From the NCBI GenBank assembly GCA_963741305.1, contig CAVUHL010000003.1, forward strand, positions 7,006,001 to 7,070,000: 64,000 nt of DNA, in the 5' to 3' direction. This stretch comes from DATMER01 sp963741305. Lineage in GTDB: Bacteria > Acidobacteriota > Thermoanaerobaculia > Multivoradales > UBA5704. The notes under the pieces are model-generated. The model saw only the letters and a list, made by a program, of their open reading frames with translations, did no database searches and was not told the DNA's origin. Shown in pieces: positions 1 to 11,534 of the stretch. The first letter of the stretch is position 1; each line of letters begins with the position of its first letter. A program made the position numbers and the translations under genes.

Positions 1-13
1 GAGCTTCCGTCAT

Positions 14-1813
14 TCAGGACCCCGTATCCGATTTGAGCACGGCGAGGAAGGCCTCCTGCGGGATCTCGACCGCGCCGACCATCTTCATCCGCTTCTTGCC
101 TTCCTTCTGCTTTTCGAGCAGCTTGCGCTTGCGGCTGATGTCGCCGCCGTAGCACTTGGCCGTGACATCCTTGCGGAAGGCGGTGATCGTCGAGCGGGCG
201 ATGATGTTGCCGCCGATCGCCCCCTGGATCGCGATCTTGAACTGCTGGCGGGGGATCGTCTCGGCGAGCCGCTCGCAGTAGTGCAGTGCCCGCGCGCGCG
301 CCTTTTCGCGGTGGACGAGCTGCGACAGGGCGTCCACCGGCTCGCCGTTGACCAGGATGTCCACCTTGACAAGGTCGCCCTCGCGGTAGTCGGTCAGCTC
401 GTAGTCGAAGGAGCCGTATCCCTGGGTCATGCTCTTCAGCCTGTCGTAGAAGTCGAAGAGGATCTCGGCGAGCGGCAGCTCCACGGACACCTGCAGGCGC
501 TCCTGCGACAGGTACTCGTACGTGAGGCCGGAGCCCCGGCGGTCGCGGCAGAGCTCCATGACCGGGCCCAGGTAGCGTTCCGGGATCAGGATCGTCGCCT
601 TGATGTACGGCTCGCGCACGAAGGAGATCGCCGACGGGTCCGGGTAGTGCGCCGGGTTGTCCACCCAGAGCGTCTCGCCTTTTTCCAGCGTCACCTCGTA
701 GCGGACCGAGGGGGCGGAGAGCAGCAGGGAGAGGTTGTACTCCCGCTCCAATCGCTCCTGCACGACGTCCAAGTGGAGCAGCCCGAGGAAGCCGCAGCGG
801 AAGCCGAAGCCCAGGGCCGCGGACGAGTCCTTCTCATAGGTCAGGGCCGCGTCGTTGATGTGGAGCTTCTCCAGGGCGCGGGCCAGGTCTTCATAGTCGT
901 CCGTGGCGATCGGATAGATCGAGGAGAAGACGACCGGCTTGGCCTCCTTGTAGCCGGGCAGCGGCTCGGCCGCGGGGCGCTGGGCATTGGTGACGGTGTC
1001 GCCGATGGTGATGTCGCGCACCATCTTGATACCGGCGATGATGTAGCCCACGTCTCCGGCGCTGAGCTCGTCGGTCTTGACCCGCCGGAGGCGCAGGTGC
1101 CCCACCTCCTCTACCTTGTACTCCTTCTCCGTGTGCATCAGCCGGAGGGTCTCGCCGGGGCGGACCGTCCCCTCCTTGATGCGGACCAGAAGGACCACGC
1201 CGCGGTAGGCATCGTAATGGGCGTCGAAAATGAGGGCGCGCAGCGGATCGGCCGCATCGCCCTGGGGGGGCGGCAGCTTGGCGACGATCGCCTCCAGCAC
1301 GTCGTCGATGCCGATCCCCTGCTTGGCCGAGCAGAGCACGGCTTCGAAGGGGTCGAGCCCGAGGTCCGAGTCGATCTCCTCGCGCACCCGCTCCACCTCG
1401 GCAGAAGGGAGGTCGATCTTGTTGATGACTGGCACGATCTCCAGGTCGAACTCCAAGGCGAGGTAGAGGTTGGCCACGGTCTGGGCCTCGACGCCCTGGG
1501 AGGCGTCGACGAGCAGGAGCGCCCCTTCGGCGGACATGAGCGAGCGGCGGACCTCGTGGGAGAAGTCCACGTGGCCGGGCGTGTCGATCAGGTTCAGCTG
1601 GTACTGCTCGCCGTCCTTGGCCTTGTAGAGGAGGCTCACCGTGTTGCTCTTGATGGTGATGCCCCGCTCGCGCTCGATGTCCATGGAGTCCAGGATCTGG
1701 TCCCGGAAATCGCGGTCCTCGACCCCGCCACAGCGCTGGATCAGCCGGTCGGCCAGGGTAGACTTCCCGTGGTCGATGTGGGCGATGATGCAGAAATTAC
1801 GGATCTTGTCCAA
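14..1813 (-). CDS. lepA: Elongation factor 4 (LepA), back-translocating ribosomal GTPase
   Basis: The 599-residue product has the full LepA layout. The GTPase motifs AHIDHGKST, DTPGHVD and NKID lie in the N-terminal domain, followed by EF-G-like domains and the LepA-specific C-terminus rich in basic residues (SRKRKLLEKQKEGKKR). LepA is a cytoplasmic ribosome-binding GTPase thought to act in translation initiation, 30S biogenesis or back-translocation under stress. The open frame extends about 130 codons further upstream. I chose a TTG start at 1813 because LDKIRNF is the usual LepA N-terminus, a GGAGAGGAAG ribosome site sits about 9 nt before it, and this gives the family's normal length of about 600 residues. 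It is transcribed away from the SUI1-like gene, with about 80 bp between the two starts. Confidence 0.96.
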   Translation of the reverse strand: MDKIRNFCIIAHIDHGKSTLADRLIQRCGGVEDRDFRDQILDSMDIERERGITIKSNTVSLLYKAKDGEQYQLNLIDTPGHVDFSHEVRRSLMSAEGALLLVDASQGVEAQTVANLYLALEFDLEIVPVINKIDLPSAEVERVREEIDSDLGLDPFEAVLCSAKQGIGIDDVLEAIVAKLPPPQGDAADPLRALIFDAHYDAYRGVVLLVRIKEGTVRPGETLRLMHTEKEYKVEEVGHLRLRRVKTDELSAGDVGYIIAGIKMVRDITIGDTVTNAQRPAAEPLPGYKEAKPVVFSSIYPIATDDYEDLARALEKLHINDAALTYEKDSSAALGFGFRCGFLGLLHLDVVQERLEREYNLSLLLSAPSVRYEVTLEKGETLWVDNPAHYPDPSAISFVREPYIKATILIPERYLGPVMELCRDRRGSGLTYEYLSQERLQVSVELPLAEILFDFYDRLKSMTQGYGSFDYELTDYREGDLVKVDILVNGEPVDALSQLVHREKARARALHYCERLAETIPRQQFKIAIQGAIGGNIIARSTITAFRKDVTAKCYGGDISRKRKLLEKQKEGKKRMKMVGAVEIPQEAFLAVLKSDTGS

Positions 1814-1894
1814 ACGGGTTCTTCCTCTCCAGGGCCTCGAATGGGGTTCTTGGACCGCTGATCTTATAACGCCGGACCGGGGAGGCGATGTTCC

Positions 1895-2266
1895 ATGAAG
1901 CCCAAAGGGGGAGGGAGGCTCGTCTGGTCTTCGGACCGTCCGGTGGAGCGGAAGGCCGATGCTCCCGCCCGGGAGCCCTGGCGCAGCCTTCCGCCGGCAG
2001 AGCAGGACGTGCGTGTACGGCGCGAGAAATCCGGCCGGGGCGGCAAGACCGTGACCGTGGCGAGTCCCCTCGTCCTGACGCGGGAGGACGCCTCGAGCCT
2101 GCTCTCGGAATGGAAGCGCCTCTGCGGGGGAGGCGGCGGGCTCAAGCTGTCGAAAACCGCCGCCGGTGATCCCTGCTTCGAGGTGGAGGTGCAAGGCGAC
2201 CATGCCGACAGGCTGGTCGCCGAGCTGGTCAAGGCTGGTTACAAGGTGAAACGAGCTGGGGGTTAG
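1895..2266 (+). CDS. yciH: SUI1/YciH-family translation initiation factor
   Basis: This 123-residue protein ends in a typical SUI1 (eIF1-like) domain. A basic stretch with RREKSGRGGKTVTV is followed by a beta-alpha fold containing a glycine-rich loop (CGGGGGLK) and the terminal segment AELVKAGYKVKRAGG, all standard for bacterial YciH proteins. The family binds the small ribosomal subunit and is thought to influence start-site fidelity; the bacterial role is less certain than that of eukaryotic eIF1. The first 45 residues are low-complexity and not conserved in the family. A GGGGAGG ribosome site precedes the ATG. The 3' end overlaps the convergent small gene by 4 bp. It is divergent from lepA, so two translation-factor genes share one short promoter region. 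Confidence 0.88.
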   Translation: MKPKGGGRLVWSSDRPVERKADAPAREPWRSLPPAEQDVRVRREKSGRGGKTVTVASPLVLTREDASSLLSEWKRLCGGGGGLKLSKTAAGDPCFEVEVQGDHADRLVAELVKAGYKVKRAGG

Positions 2267-2535
2267 CCTTCTCCCGTCCGGTGCCCCGCGCCCGCATAGA
2301 GATAGTCGTAGCCCTTCTGGGCCAGTCGGTACTCCGTCTCCCCGTTCTTCTCCAGCAGCCCTTTGGCAAGAAGGTCGTCCAGCGCGCCCTCGAAGTCGAT
2401 TCCGGGGGTGATGCGCTCGGTGTTCTTGAAGTCCTCTTCAGTCAGGATCTGGCCGGTCTCGGCGCCCAGCCGCTCGCCTTTGACCTCGTGGTACTGGATC
2501 AGCAGGATTTCTTGGGCTTTGCTCAGCAGGATCAT
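2263..2535 (-). CDS. Small hypothetical protein, possible winged-helix fold
   Basis: This is a 90-residue protein starting MILLSKAQEI, with an AAAGGAG ribosome site placed 7 nt before the ATG. I do not recognise a named family. The sequence alternates predicted helices with a short segment reading KGLLEKNGETEYRLAQKGYDYL. That pattern of helix, turn with NGE, strand, and a C-terminal helix resembles the wing region of small winged-helix proteins, so a DNA-binding or regulatory role is possible but unproven. It converges on the SUI1-like gene with a 4-bp overlap. A strong GC hairpin at 2593-2618 lies in its upstream region and could be part of its leader. Confidence 0.6.
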   Translation of the reverse strand: MILLSKAQEILLIQYHEVKGERLGAETGQILTEEDFKNTERITPGIDFEGALDDLLAKGLLEKNGETEYRLAQKGYDYLYAGAGHRTGEG

Positions 2536-2592
2536 CTCGTCTCCTTTCGCACGCCGGGTGTCAGGAGCAACCCGCGTGCCATGGAGACGTTC

Positions 2593-2618
2593 CGAGGGGG
2601 CCCCGCCGGGCCCCCTCG
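2593..2618. repeat. Perfect 11-bp inverted repeat (GC hairpin)
   Basis: The arms CGAGGGGGCCC and GGGCCCCCTCG are perfectly complementary around the 4-nt loop CGCC. No T-run follows on either strand, so it is not a standard terminator. It lies in the roughly 300-bp divergent region between the small gene starting at 2535 and the cupin starting at 2840. No other convincing signal was found in that region. Confidence 0.7.
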
Positions 2619-2839
2619 CCATTCTCCGGAAACCGAGAGCAAAAGGGATCTACTGAACAGGGGCCTGAAGTGCAGAGCGTGTGCCAGCAATGCGATCTAG
2701 AAGAATCAATGACTTACAAGGAGCCGGGTCAACTTTGGAGCCGAAAGAGTGGGTCAAGAGCTGATTTGCGGGTCAGAATCAGACCCAGACGTGACTGGCA
2801 ACGCTCGTGCAAGAGCGGGTCTCCAGAGGAGGGAACGAG

Positions 2840-3187
2840 ATGGCGGATACAACGGTGACCAAGATCGATTCGACGCACTCGCCCCGCGGCAAGATGGGGC
2901 AGAAGTACCTCGCTTCCGGGGTGAACGTGGCCATGCGGCTGTGGGAGGAGGAGCCCGAAGAGGGCAACGAGGGGAAATTCGCGAGCCGCCGGGAGTACGA
3001 GACGGTCGGCTACGTGCTGGAGGGGAAGGCCGAGCTGACGATCGAGGGGCAGACGGTCCTGCTCGAGCCGGGCAACTCCTGGGTCGTGCCCAGCGGAGCG
3101 GAGCACCGCTACCGCGTGCTGGAGAGCTTCAAAGCGGTGGAGGCCACCTCGCCGCCGGCTCACGCCCACGGCCGGGACGAGGAGTGA
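2840..3187 (+). CDS. Cupin-domain protein
   Basis: The 115-residue protein is a single small beta-barrel of the RmlC-like cupin class. The core reads YETVGYVLEGKAELTIEG, then a turn with LEPGNSWVVPSGAEHRYRV, matching the second cupin motif G-x5-P-x-G-x2-H-x3-N. The first motif lacks the usual paired histidines, so metal binding and catalysis are uncertain; a sensing or small-molecule binding role is equally possible. The start at 2840 was chosen over an upstream start at 2807 because GGAGGGAACGAG directly precedes it. The stop is immediately followed by a dispersed CCCTCTCCC-type repeat separating it from the convergent acetyltransferase gene. Confidence 0.83.
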   Translation: MADTTVTKIDSTHSPRGKMGQKYLASGVNVAMRLWEEEPEEGNEGKFASRREYETVGYVLEGKAELTIEGQTVLLEPGNSWVVPSGAEHRYRVLESFKAVEATSPPAHAHGRDEE

Positions 3188-3189
3188 CC

Positions 3190-3365
3190 CTTACCCCCGT
3201 CCCCTCTCCCACACGCCACACCGGCCTGCGGCCGGGCAATCCCGGGCGAGGGGCGCCACCGCCCAAGAGCAAAACCGACAAAAGGTCCGGTTCCGATCCG
3301 GTTCCCCCTCTCCCGGGCGGGTGTGAGTGCGTGTGGGAGAGGGGGCTAGGGGGTGAGGGCCCTCA
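3190..3365. repeat. Dispersed palindromic repeat, copy A (CCCTCTCCC / GGGAGAGGG family)
   Basis: The left end (CCTTACCCCCGTCCCCTCTCCCACACG) is the approximate reverse complement of the right end (CGTGTGGGAGAGGGGGCTAGGGGGTGAGG), so the roughly 175-bp element could fold back on itself. It fills the space between two convergent genes. The stop codon of the acetyltransferase (TGA at 3363-3365) overlaps its terminal CCCTCA. Related copies lie at 7752-7908 and 63803-63867. Confidence 0.75.
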
Positions 3366-3899
3366 CAGCTTCAGGACCATCTTGATCATGTCGTGCTGGC
3401 TGCCGTCAGGGTCCGTCCCGTAGCCCGGGATGGTGTAGCCCTGGAAGCCCAGGTCGCTCAGCGTGCGCACGGCGTCCGACTCCAGGTCGGAGATCAGCAT
3501 GCAGGTGAGGTGGCGCAGGCCGTTGCTGCGGGCGATGGAGATGAAGTTGTTGACCAGGACCGTCCCCAGCCCCAGGCCGCGGTACCCGGGGTCGATCAGC
3601 CACTTGATCCGGCCGACCAGGCGCAGCGGGCTCCCGTGGCGGCGGTGGAGGGTTGCGTCGGCCACGAGCTTGCCGCCGTCGAAGGCGAGCACCGGCAGAA
3701 CCTTGGCGTAATCGAGCTCGCGGCCCCAACTCTCGACCAGCGACCGGTTGTCGATGCGGTCCCAGGCGAAGCGCCGGACGTCCTCGGGCAGGTGATGGAA
3801 GAACTGATAGAGGTTCTCCACGTCGTTCTCGTTGAACAGGCGCAGCAGGAGCCGGCGGCCATCCCGCAAAACGGCCTCCTGAGGAAAACGGTCAGGCAT
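3363..3899 (-). CDS. GNAT-family N-acetyltransferase
   Basis: The 178-residue product has a GNAT fold. The acetyl-CoA-binding motif A appears as DPGYRGLGLGTVLVNNF at about residues 104-120 (the R/Q-x-x-G-x-G/A pattern), preceded by a beta-strand core. The family transfers acetyl groups to amines of small molecules or proteins; the substrate here cannot be told. The N-terminal part (RDGRRLLLRLFNENDVENLYQFF) is the typical start of the RimI-like or Pat-like subgroup. A GGAGGG site precedes the ATG. Its 3' end runs directly into dispersed repeat copy A. Confidence 0.87.
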   Translation of the reverse strand: MPDRFPQEAVLRDGRRLLLRLFNENDVENLYQFFHHLPEDVRRFAWDRIDNRSLVESWGRELDYAKVLPVLAFDGGKLVADATLHRRHGSPLRLVGRIKWLIDPGYRGLGLGTVLVNNFISIARSNGLRHLTCMLISDLESDAVRTLSDLGFQGYTIPGYGTDPDGSQHDMIKMVLKL

Positions 3900-3998
3900 C
3901 GTTCAATCCCTCCTTCCGGGACCTGAAACCTACCACAGCCTCCGGGGTGGCGTGTTGGCACGCGCTTTGCCGTAGAGATGGAGCATGGAGGGGTTGCT

Positions 3999-4262
3999 GT
4001 GAAAGAGAAAATGGACGAGGCAACGGAATCGGCTCTCTGCGGTGGAATCCTGGTAGCGGTGCTCTGGGGAATCGGCATGAGCCTGCGTGGCTTCGTGCTC
4101 GGGCCCCAGGAGATCACCTGGGCCGAGTGGATGACCCAGCTCCTGACCGGCGTGGTGGCCGGGATGCTCCTGCCGCCCGCATTGGTGCGCGGCACCGCCT
4201 GGGTGATGGCCCGGATCGACGCATCCCGGCGCCGGACGCGCCGAACCAGAGCAGCCGCCTGA
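3999..4262 (+). CDS. Small two-helix membrane protein
   Basis: This 87-residue protein has two hydrophobic stretches. One is centred on GGILVAVLWGIGMSLRGFVLG and the other on LLTGVVAGMLLPPALV. They are joined by a polar segment, and the C-terminus (RRRTRRTR) is strongly basic and presumably cytoplasmic. I do not recognise a family. A GTG start at 3999 is preferred because GGAGGGG lies 5-6 nt before it; an in-frame ATG at 3978 has no good ribosome site. It ends 30 bp before mfd and may be co-transcribed with it. Confidence 0.6.
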   Translation: MKEKMDEATESALCGGILVAVLWGIGMSLRGFVLGPQEITWAEWMTQLLTGVVAGMLLPPALVRGTAWVMARIDASRRRTRRTRAAA

Positions 4263-4292
4263 GGCAGCCCCTCCGATATACACTCCTTCCGT

Positions 4293-7748
<3,456 letters not shown>

Positions 7749-7751
7749 GAG

Positions 7752-7908
7752 GCCCTCACCCCCCGGCCCCCTCTCCCGGTCCCCCGAGCACGCCCTCCCC
7801 GGGAGAGGGGGAGACTTGCTTCTGGTTGGCAGGTGTTTTCGGAAGGGCGGTGGCGCCCCTCTCCCGGGCGGGAGTGAGTGCGTGTGGGAGAGGGGACGGG
7901 GGTGAGGG
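7752..7908. repeat. Dispersed palindromic repeat, copy B
   Basis: It begins CCCTCACCCCCCGGCCCCCTCTCCCGG right after the mfd stop and ends in GTGGGAGAGGGGACGGGGGTGAGGG. The right part, from GGCGCC through CCCTCTCCCGGGCGGG to GTGAGTGCGTGTGGGAGAGGG, closely matches copy A. The likely GTG start of the next gene (7874) lies inside this copy. Confidence 0.75.
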
Positions 7909-8725
7909 TCCAGGGAGGGCGGCTCTCCTCCTTCTACTCTTCGCCTTCGCCTGCGCCCGCCCCGAACCCCCCGCCCCGGACGTCGTCGCCCGCATCGGCG
8001 ATCAGCAGGTCCACTACTCCGAGTTCGAGAAGTACGTGGCCCGGACCGCGGGCGACTCGGACAGTGTGCTCGCGAGCGACGTGCTCTCCCAGCTCTTTGA
8101 CCAATTCCTCGACGAGAAGGTGCTGGTGCGCATGGCGGGCGACCGTGGGCTGCTCAAATCAACCGAGCGCGGGCCGCGGGATGCCATGGATGCGCTCCTT
8201 CTGAAGAACCTCGAGGAAGAGCCGTCCGAGGAGGAGATCGTCCGCTACTACGAGCAGCGGCGCCGGGAGTTCGTCCGGCCGGAGCGGGTGCGGCTGCGCC
8301 AGATCCTCACCGACGACCGCGCCGCTGCCGAGCAGGCTCTCCAGCAGCTCGCTGCCGGGGAAGAATTCATCGAGGTGGCGCGGCGGATCTCCCGCGACCC
8401 GAGTGCCCAGACCGGCGGCTACCAGGGGGAGCTTTCACGGGAAGACCTGCCTCCCGCCTTCGCGGACGTGATCTTCTCCCTGAAGCCCGGGGAAGTGAGC
8501 CGGGTCGTGCCCGCGGAGTACGGGTTCCACATCTTCAAGGTGATCGACCGTCCTCCCGCCGGGGTGGTGCCATTGGAAGACGCGCGGGAGGAGATCGTCG
8601 AGCGTCTGCGGCAGGAGCGGGCGGACCGACATCTCGCGGAGCTGGTGCGGGAGGGGCGTACCCAATACAATGTCGAGGTCCACGGCCGGAATCTTCCCTT
8701 CAACTACAAGGGTTCTTATCTCTGA
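7874..8725 (+). CDS. PpiC-type (parvulin) peptidyl-prolyl isomerase lipoprotein
   Basis: The mature part has an N-terminal SurA-like chaperone segment, then a parvulin domain with RLRQILTDD, a central SRDPSAQTGGYQGELSREDLPPAF and EYGFHIFKVIDR, all hallmark PpiC strings. It should assist folding of exported proteins in the periplasm. A lipobox (LLFAFAC) implies acylation and membrane anchoring. The open frame runs back to 7745, but the stretch before 7874 is dispersed repeat. I placed the start at a GTG at 7874, which gives 283 residues and a plausible signal peptide. That signal peptide is then largely encoded by repeat DNA, so the start is uncertain. The stop overlaps the next ATG by one base (TGATG), showing translational coupling. 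Confidence 0.82.
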   Translation: MSACGRGDGGEGPGRAALLLLLFAFACARPEPPAPDVVARIGDQQVHYSEFEKYVARTAGDSDSVLASDVLSQLFDQFLDEKVLVRMAGDRGLLKSTERGPRDAMDALLLKNLEEEPSEEEIVRYYEQRRREFVRPERVRLRQILTDDRAAAEQALQQLAAGEEFIEVARRISRDPSAQTGGYQGELSREDLPPAFADVIFSLKPGEVSRVVPAEYGFHIFKVIDRPPAGVVPLEDAREEIVERLRQERADRHLAELVREGRTQYNVEVHGRNLPFNYKGSYL

Positions 8726-9954
8726 TGAATACAAAGCGACTCCTCGCCCTTCCACTTCTCGCCTTATTTATGCTCGCCCTGCTGCTGCCGGCCGCGCTCC
8801 GCGCGGAGCTGGTCAACAAGGTCGTGCTGCGGGTCAACGACCAGATCGCCACTCTCTATGACTTCGAGCAGCGGCGCGCCGGCATGGCCCAGGACATCAT
8901 GCGCCAGCAGGAGCTCGGCGAGGAAGAGCGCCGGCAGCTCCTCGCCCAGGTCAACGAGCTCGCCTTCAAGGACATGTTCGAAGAGCTCCTCGTCGAATCC
9001 CGGGCCGAGCAGCTCGGCATTGAAGTCGCCGAGTCGCAGGTCGACCAGCAGGTCGGGCAGATGAAGCAGAACTTCGGCATCGAGAGCGACGAGCAGTTCG
9101 CGTCGGCGCTGGCTCAGTCGGGGATGAGCGAGCCCCAGCTCCGGGAACGCCTGCGGCGCGACATACGGGCGAGGGAGGTGATGGGCCGGGAGGTCCAGAG
9201 CCGCATTCAGCTCGACGAGGACGACCTGCGGCGCCTCTACCAGAAGAACCGGGAAGAGCTCCGCCTGCCCGAGCAGCTCCAGCTCCGCGAGGTCGTGGTG
9301 CTGGAAGAGGCGGGCCTCCCCACCGCCGAGGAGCGGGCAGCGGTGGCCGCCTCGATCCAGCAGGCGGTCGCAGGAGGCAAGCCGCTCGCCGACGCCGTGG
9401 CCGAGCATGCCCAGAAGGGGCACACCAGCAACGTCATCGACATCGGCTGGGTCTCGCCGGGGGATCTCGACCCCGGCCTGGAATCGGCCGTCTGGAAGCT
9501 GGCGCCCGGCACGCTGACGGAGCCCGTGGCGGGGCGCGGCGGCCTGCATCTCCTGCAGGTGGTGGAGCGCCGCGAGGCGCGGGTCCCCCCCTTCGCCGAA
9601 GTGCAGGAGCAGATCCGCATGCGCGAGCAGCGGCGGCGGATGCAGAGCGAGGTCGCCATCTACATGGCCGAGCTGGAGAAGAAGTCGCTGATCGTGGCCG
9701 AGCCGCCGCCGGGAGCCGAAGGGTTCCGCCGCTTGCTCGGCACGCTTCCGCCCACGGAAGACGAGCGGCTCGGACTGAACGAGGCCGTGACGCCGGCCAC
9801 GACCGATTTGGGCACGACTCCGATGCAGGATTCCACCGCTGGCGAGCCGGGCGCCCTGCCCGAGCCCAAGCCGACCACGAACACGCCGCCGCCGGTCGTG
9901 GAAGCTACGCCTCCCGCGGCGGAAGAGCCGCCCCCGCCGCCGCCCGGCCGGTAA
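8725..9954 (+). CDS. SurA-like periplasmic chaperone / peptidyl-prolyl isomerase
   Basis: The 409-residue protein starts with a Sec signal peptide (MNTKRLLALPLLALFMLALL, cleaved near LRAEL). A SurA N-terminal chaperone domain follows, recognisable by NKVVLRVNDQIATLYDFEQR and the helical ESRAEQLGIEVAESQVDQQV. One PpiC domain comes next (HTSNVIDIGWVSPGDLDPGLE), then a proline-rich, low-complexity tail of about 80 residues (PPPPPPGR). E. coli SurA has two parvulin domains; this one has a single, diverged domain. It probably escorts outer-membrane proteins through the periplasm, in an operon with the upstream PpiC lipoprotein. A strong hairpin terminator follows. Confidence 0.85.
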   Translation: MNTKRLLALPLLALFMLALLLPAALRAELVNKVVLRVNDQIATLYDFEQRRAGMAQDIMRQQELGEEERRQLLAQVNELAFKDMFEELLVESRAEQLGIEVAESQVDQQVGQMKQNFGIESDEQFASALAQSGMSEPQLRERLRRDIRAREVMGREVQSRIQLDEDDLRRLYQKNREELRLPEQLQLREVVVLEEAGLPTAEERAAVAASIQQAVAGGKPLADAVAEHAQKGHTSNVIDIGWVSPGDLDPGLESAVWKLAPGTLTEPVAGRGGLHLLQVVERREARVPPFAEVQEQIRMREQRRRMQSEVAIYMAELEKKSLIVAEPPPGAEGFRRLLGTLPPTEDERLGLNEAVTPATTDLGTTPMQDSTAGEPGALPEPKPTTNTPPPVVEATPPAAEEPPPPPPGR

Positions 9955-9969
9955 TCTCTCTTTTCATCC

Positions 9970-10004
9970 CTGCGGCTCCTCTTGTGAGGAGCCGCAGTTG
10001 TTTT
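9970..10004 (+). terminator. Rho-independent terminator of the SurA-like operon
   Basis: A perfect 12-bp stem (CTGCGGCTCCTC / GAGGAGCCGCAG) with a TTGT loop is followed by TTGTTTT, 16 bp after the stop codon of the SurA-like gene. Confidence 0.92.
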
Positions 10005-10129
10005 GGGCTCTTGTCTTGAGTGCCTGAGGAGGCAGGGGGTATGCGTGGTTAGGCGAAATACTTTCGCGGCCTTTGCCACGATAGTGCGAGGCAGGAGCTC
10101 CTTCTGTGCCTCGGGAGAAGGAGATCTAC

Positions 10130-10558
10130 ATGACCCCGCAAGCCCAACGACCGACCGGCGCATTCATCGGAGCTTCGTGGACCGCGCTCCTGGCCGGGGC
10201 CGTCGCCTACTTGGTTGGACTCTGGAACGCCGGCATGCCGCTGAACGAGAAGGGCTTCTACTTCACCATCTTCATGTATGCCCTGTTCTCGGCCATTTCG
10301 TTGCAAAAGTCCGTGCGTGACAGGCTGGAGGGAGTCGCTGTAACGGCCATCTACTTCGGCCTGTGCTGGTTTTCGCTCGGTCTCTCGGTCCTCATGCTTC
10401 TGATCGGCCTGTGGAATGCATCTCTGTCGAGCAGCGAAAAGGGCTTCTATGCAATGGCCTTCCTGCTGAGCCTCTTTGCCGCGGTGGCAATTCAAAAGAA
10501 CGTGCGGGATGTTGCCTCCTTGGGAGGAAGACCGGAGATCCGGGAAACGTCCGAGTAG
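10130..10558 (+). CDS. yiaA: YiaA/YiaB-family inner-membrane protein
   Basis: The 142-residue protein is an internal duplication. Each half has two membrane helices around a shared pattern: GLWNAGMPLNEKGFYFTIF then LQKSVRD in the first, GLWNASLSSSEKGFYAMAF then IQKNVRD in the second. This repeated YiaAB two-helix unit identifies the family, which sits in the inner membrane and has no established function. The start at 10130 was chosen because AAGGAG lies 6 nt before it; an upstream in-frame start at 10106 lacks a site. It follows the terminator of the folding-factor operon, so it needs its own promoter, which I could not place confidently. Confidence 0.85.
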   Translation: MTPQAQRPTGAFIGASWTALLAGAVAYLVGLWNAGMPLNEKGFYFTIFMYALFSAISLQKSVRDRLEGVAVTAIYFGLCWFSLGLSVLMLLIGLWNASLSSSEKGFYAMAFLLSLFAAVAIQKNVRDVASLGGRPEIRETSE

Positions 10559-10607
10559 CCCTCGGATCTCAGGCCTTGAGCTATCCTTCGGGCGCGGAGG
10601 AGAACCC

Positions 10608-11057
10608 ATGCGCTCCATTCTCTTGCTGATCGCCCTCGTGCTTTCCGGTTGTGGGCTTTCTTCGGCGCTCCGGGAGGCTCGCGATGTCGCAACCCCGTCG
10701 GTCTCCGGGGAGCTGACCCTGCAGATGGCTGGCGGCGAGCCCCTCCAGTGGAAACCGAGCGCCTGCCTGTCCGGCGAACATGAGCAGTTCTTCGGCTTCA
10801 TCCTGGGAGCGCCGCCGGTCGTCATCCGAGCCGTCGTCGATCCCCTCCAGGGCTCCGGTCTCCGGGTCACCGGACTGGAGGGAGGGGAAAGCCTGGTCGT
10901 CTATCCCTATCAATGTGAAAGGCTGGACCTGGCCGTGGAGCCCACCGGCTGGCGGGTCAACGACTTCCAGGATCTGAGTGGCACCCTCGATGTCCTCTGC
11001 GCCCCGGCCGACGGCTCGAAGGTGGAAGGTAGAATCGATGTCCGGCATTGCCACTGA
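10608..11057 (+). CDS. Putative lipoprotein of unknown function
   Basis: The 149-residue product has a lipoprotein signal peptide (MRSILLLIALVLSGCG, lipobox LSGC). The rest is a small, probably beta-rich domain with cysteines at ACLSGEHEQ, YQCERLDL, DVLCAPAD and the C-terminal RHCH, which could form disulfides. I recognise no family. A GGAGGAG site precedes the ATG. It lies 49 bp after the YiaA-like gene in the same direction. Downstream begins about 1.3 kb of non-coding repeat DNA. Confidence 0.7.
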   Translation: MRSILLLIALVLSGCGLSSALREARDVATPSVSGELTLQMAGGEPLQWKPSACLSGEHEQFFGFILGAPPVVIRAVVDPLQGSGLRVTGLEGGESLVVYPYQCERLDLAVEPTGWRVNDFQDLSGTLDVLCAPADGSKVEGRIDVRHCH

Positions 11058-11097
11058 GGCAGGAGCTCTATCCTGCCATCGGTGCCTCCGCGCAACT

Positions 11098-11500
11098 CAG
11101 AGCGATTCTGAAGTCCCTGGATGCCATTCTGAGCGGCTCAGAGCCATTCTGAGCTCTTCAGAGCCGCTCTGAGCCGGCCAGAATGACTCTTGGATAGCTC
11201 GAAGCCATTCTGAATCCCCAAGAATGGCTCCGAGGTTCCGGGAAGCCATTCTCGGCGGCTCAGAATCACTCTGAAGTACTTCGGAGCCATTCGGAGAATC
11301 TGAGAACGGCTCTGGGCGCTTCAGAGCCGCTCTGAGCTTTTCAGAATGATTCTGAGAAAGGCCGGAGCCATTCTGAAATCTCAAGAATGATTCCGGGCGG
11401 CTTCAGAATGGCTCTGAGCTCCCGAGAATGCCTCTGAGCCACCTCAGAATGGCTCCGAGTTTTTCAGAATGGCAGCCAGCGGGCCGGAACGGCTCGGAAT
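11098..11500. repeat. Phased repeat array 1: about 20 units at 20-21 bp spacing
   Basis: About twenty degenerate units of the form CAGANNNNNTCTGAG (for example CAGAGCCATTCTGAG, CAGAATGATTCTGAG, CAGAGCCGCTCTGAG) start near 11098, 11119, 11139, 11159, 11179, 11200, 11220, 11241, 11261, 11282, 11302, 11322, 11342, 11363, 11383, 11404, 11424, 11445, 11465 and 11485. Steps are always 20 or 21 bp, mean about 20.4. Units are partly palindromic; the 5-6 bp linkers between them are not conserved. No real gene is seen here; apparent open frames are by-products of the near-21-bp period. Confidence 0.88.
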
Positions 11501-11534
11501 CATCGGGAAAGAGAGCCGGTGCGCTGCTGCCGCG

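Noticed and set aside
1814..1894. Promoters for lepA and the SUI1-like gene around the TTATAA sequence
   Set aside because: A TATAAG/TATAAC-like box is visible on both strands but no acceptable -35 partner lies 16-18 bp away, so I left it out.
11098..11500. CRISPR array
   Set aside because: Spacing is only 20-21 bp, units are degenerate, linkers are 5-6 bp, and no cas genes are in the window.
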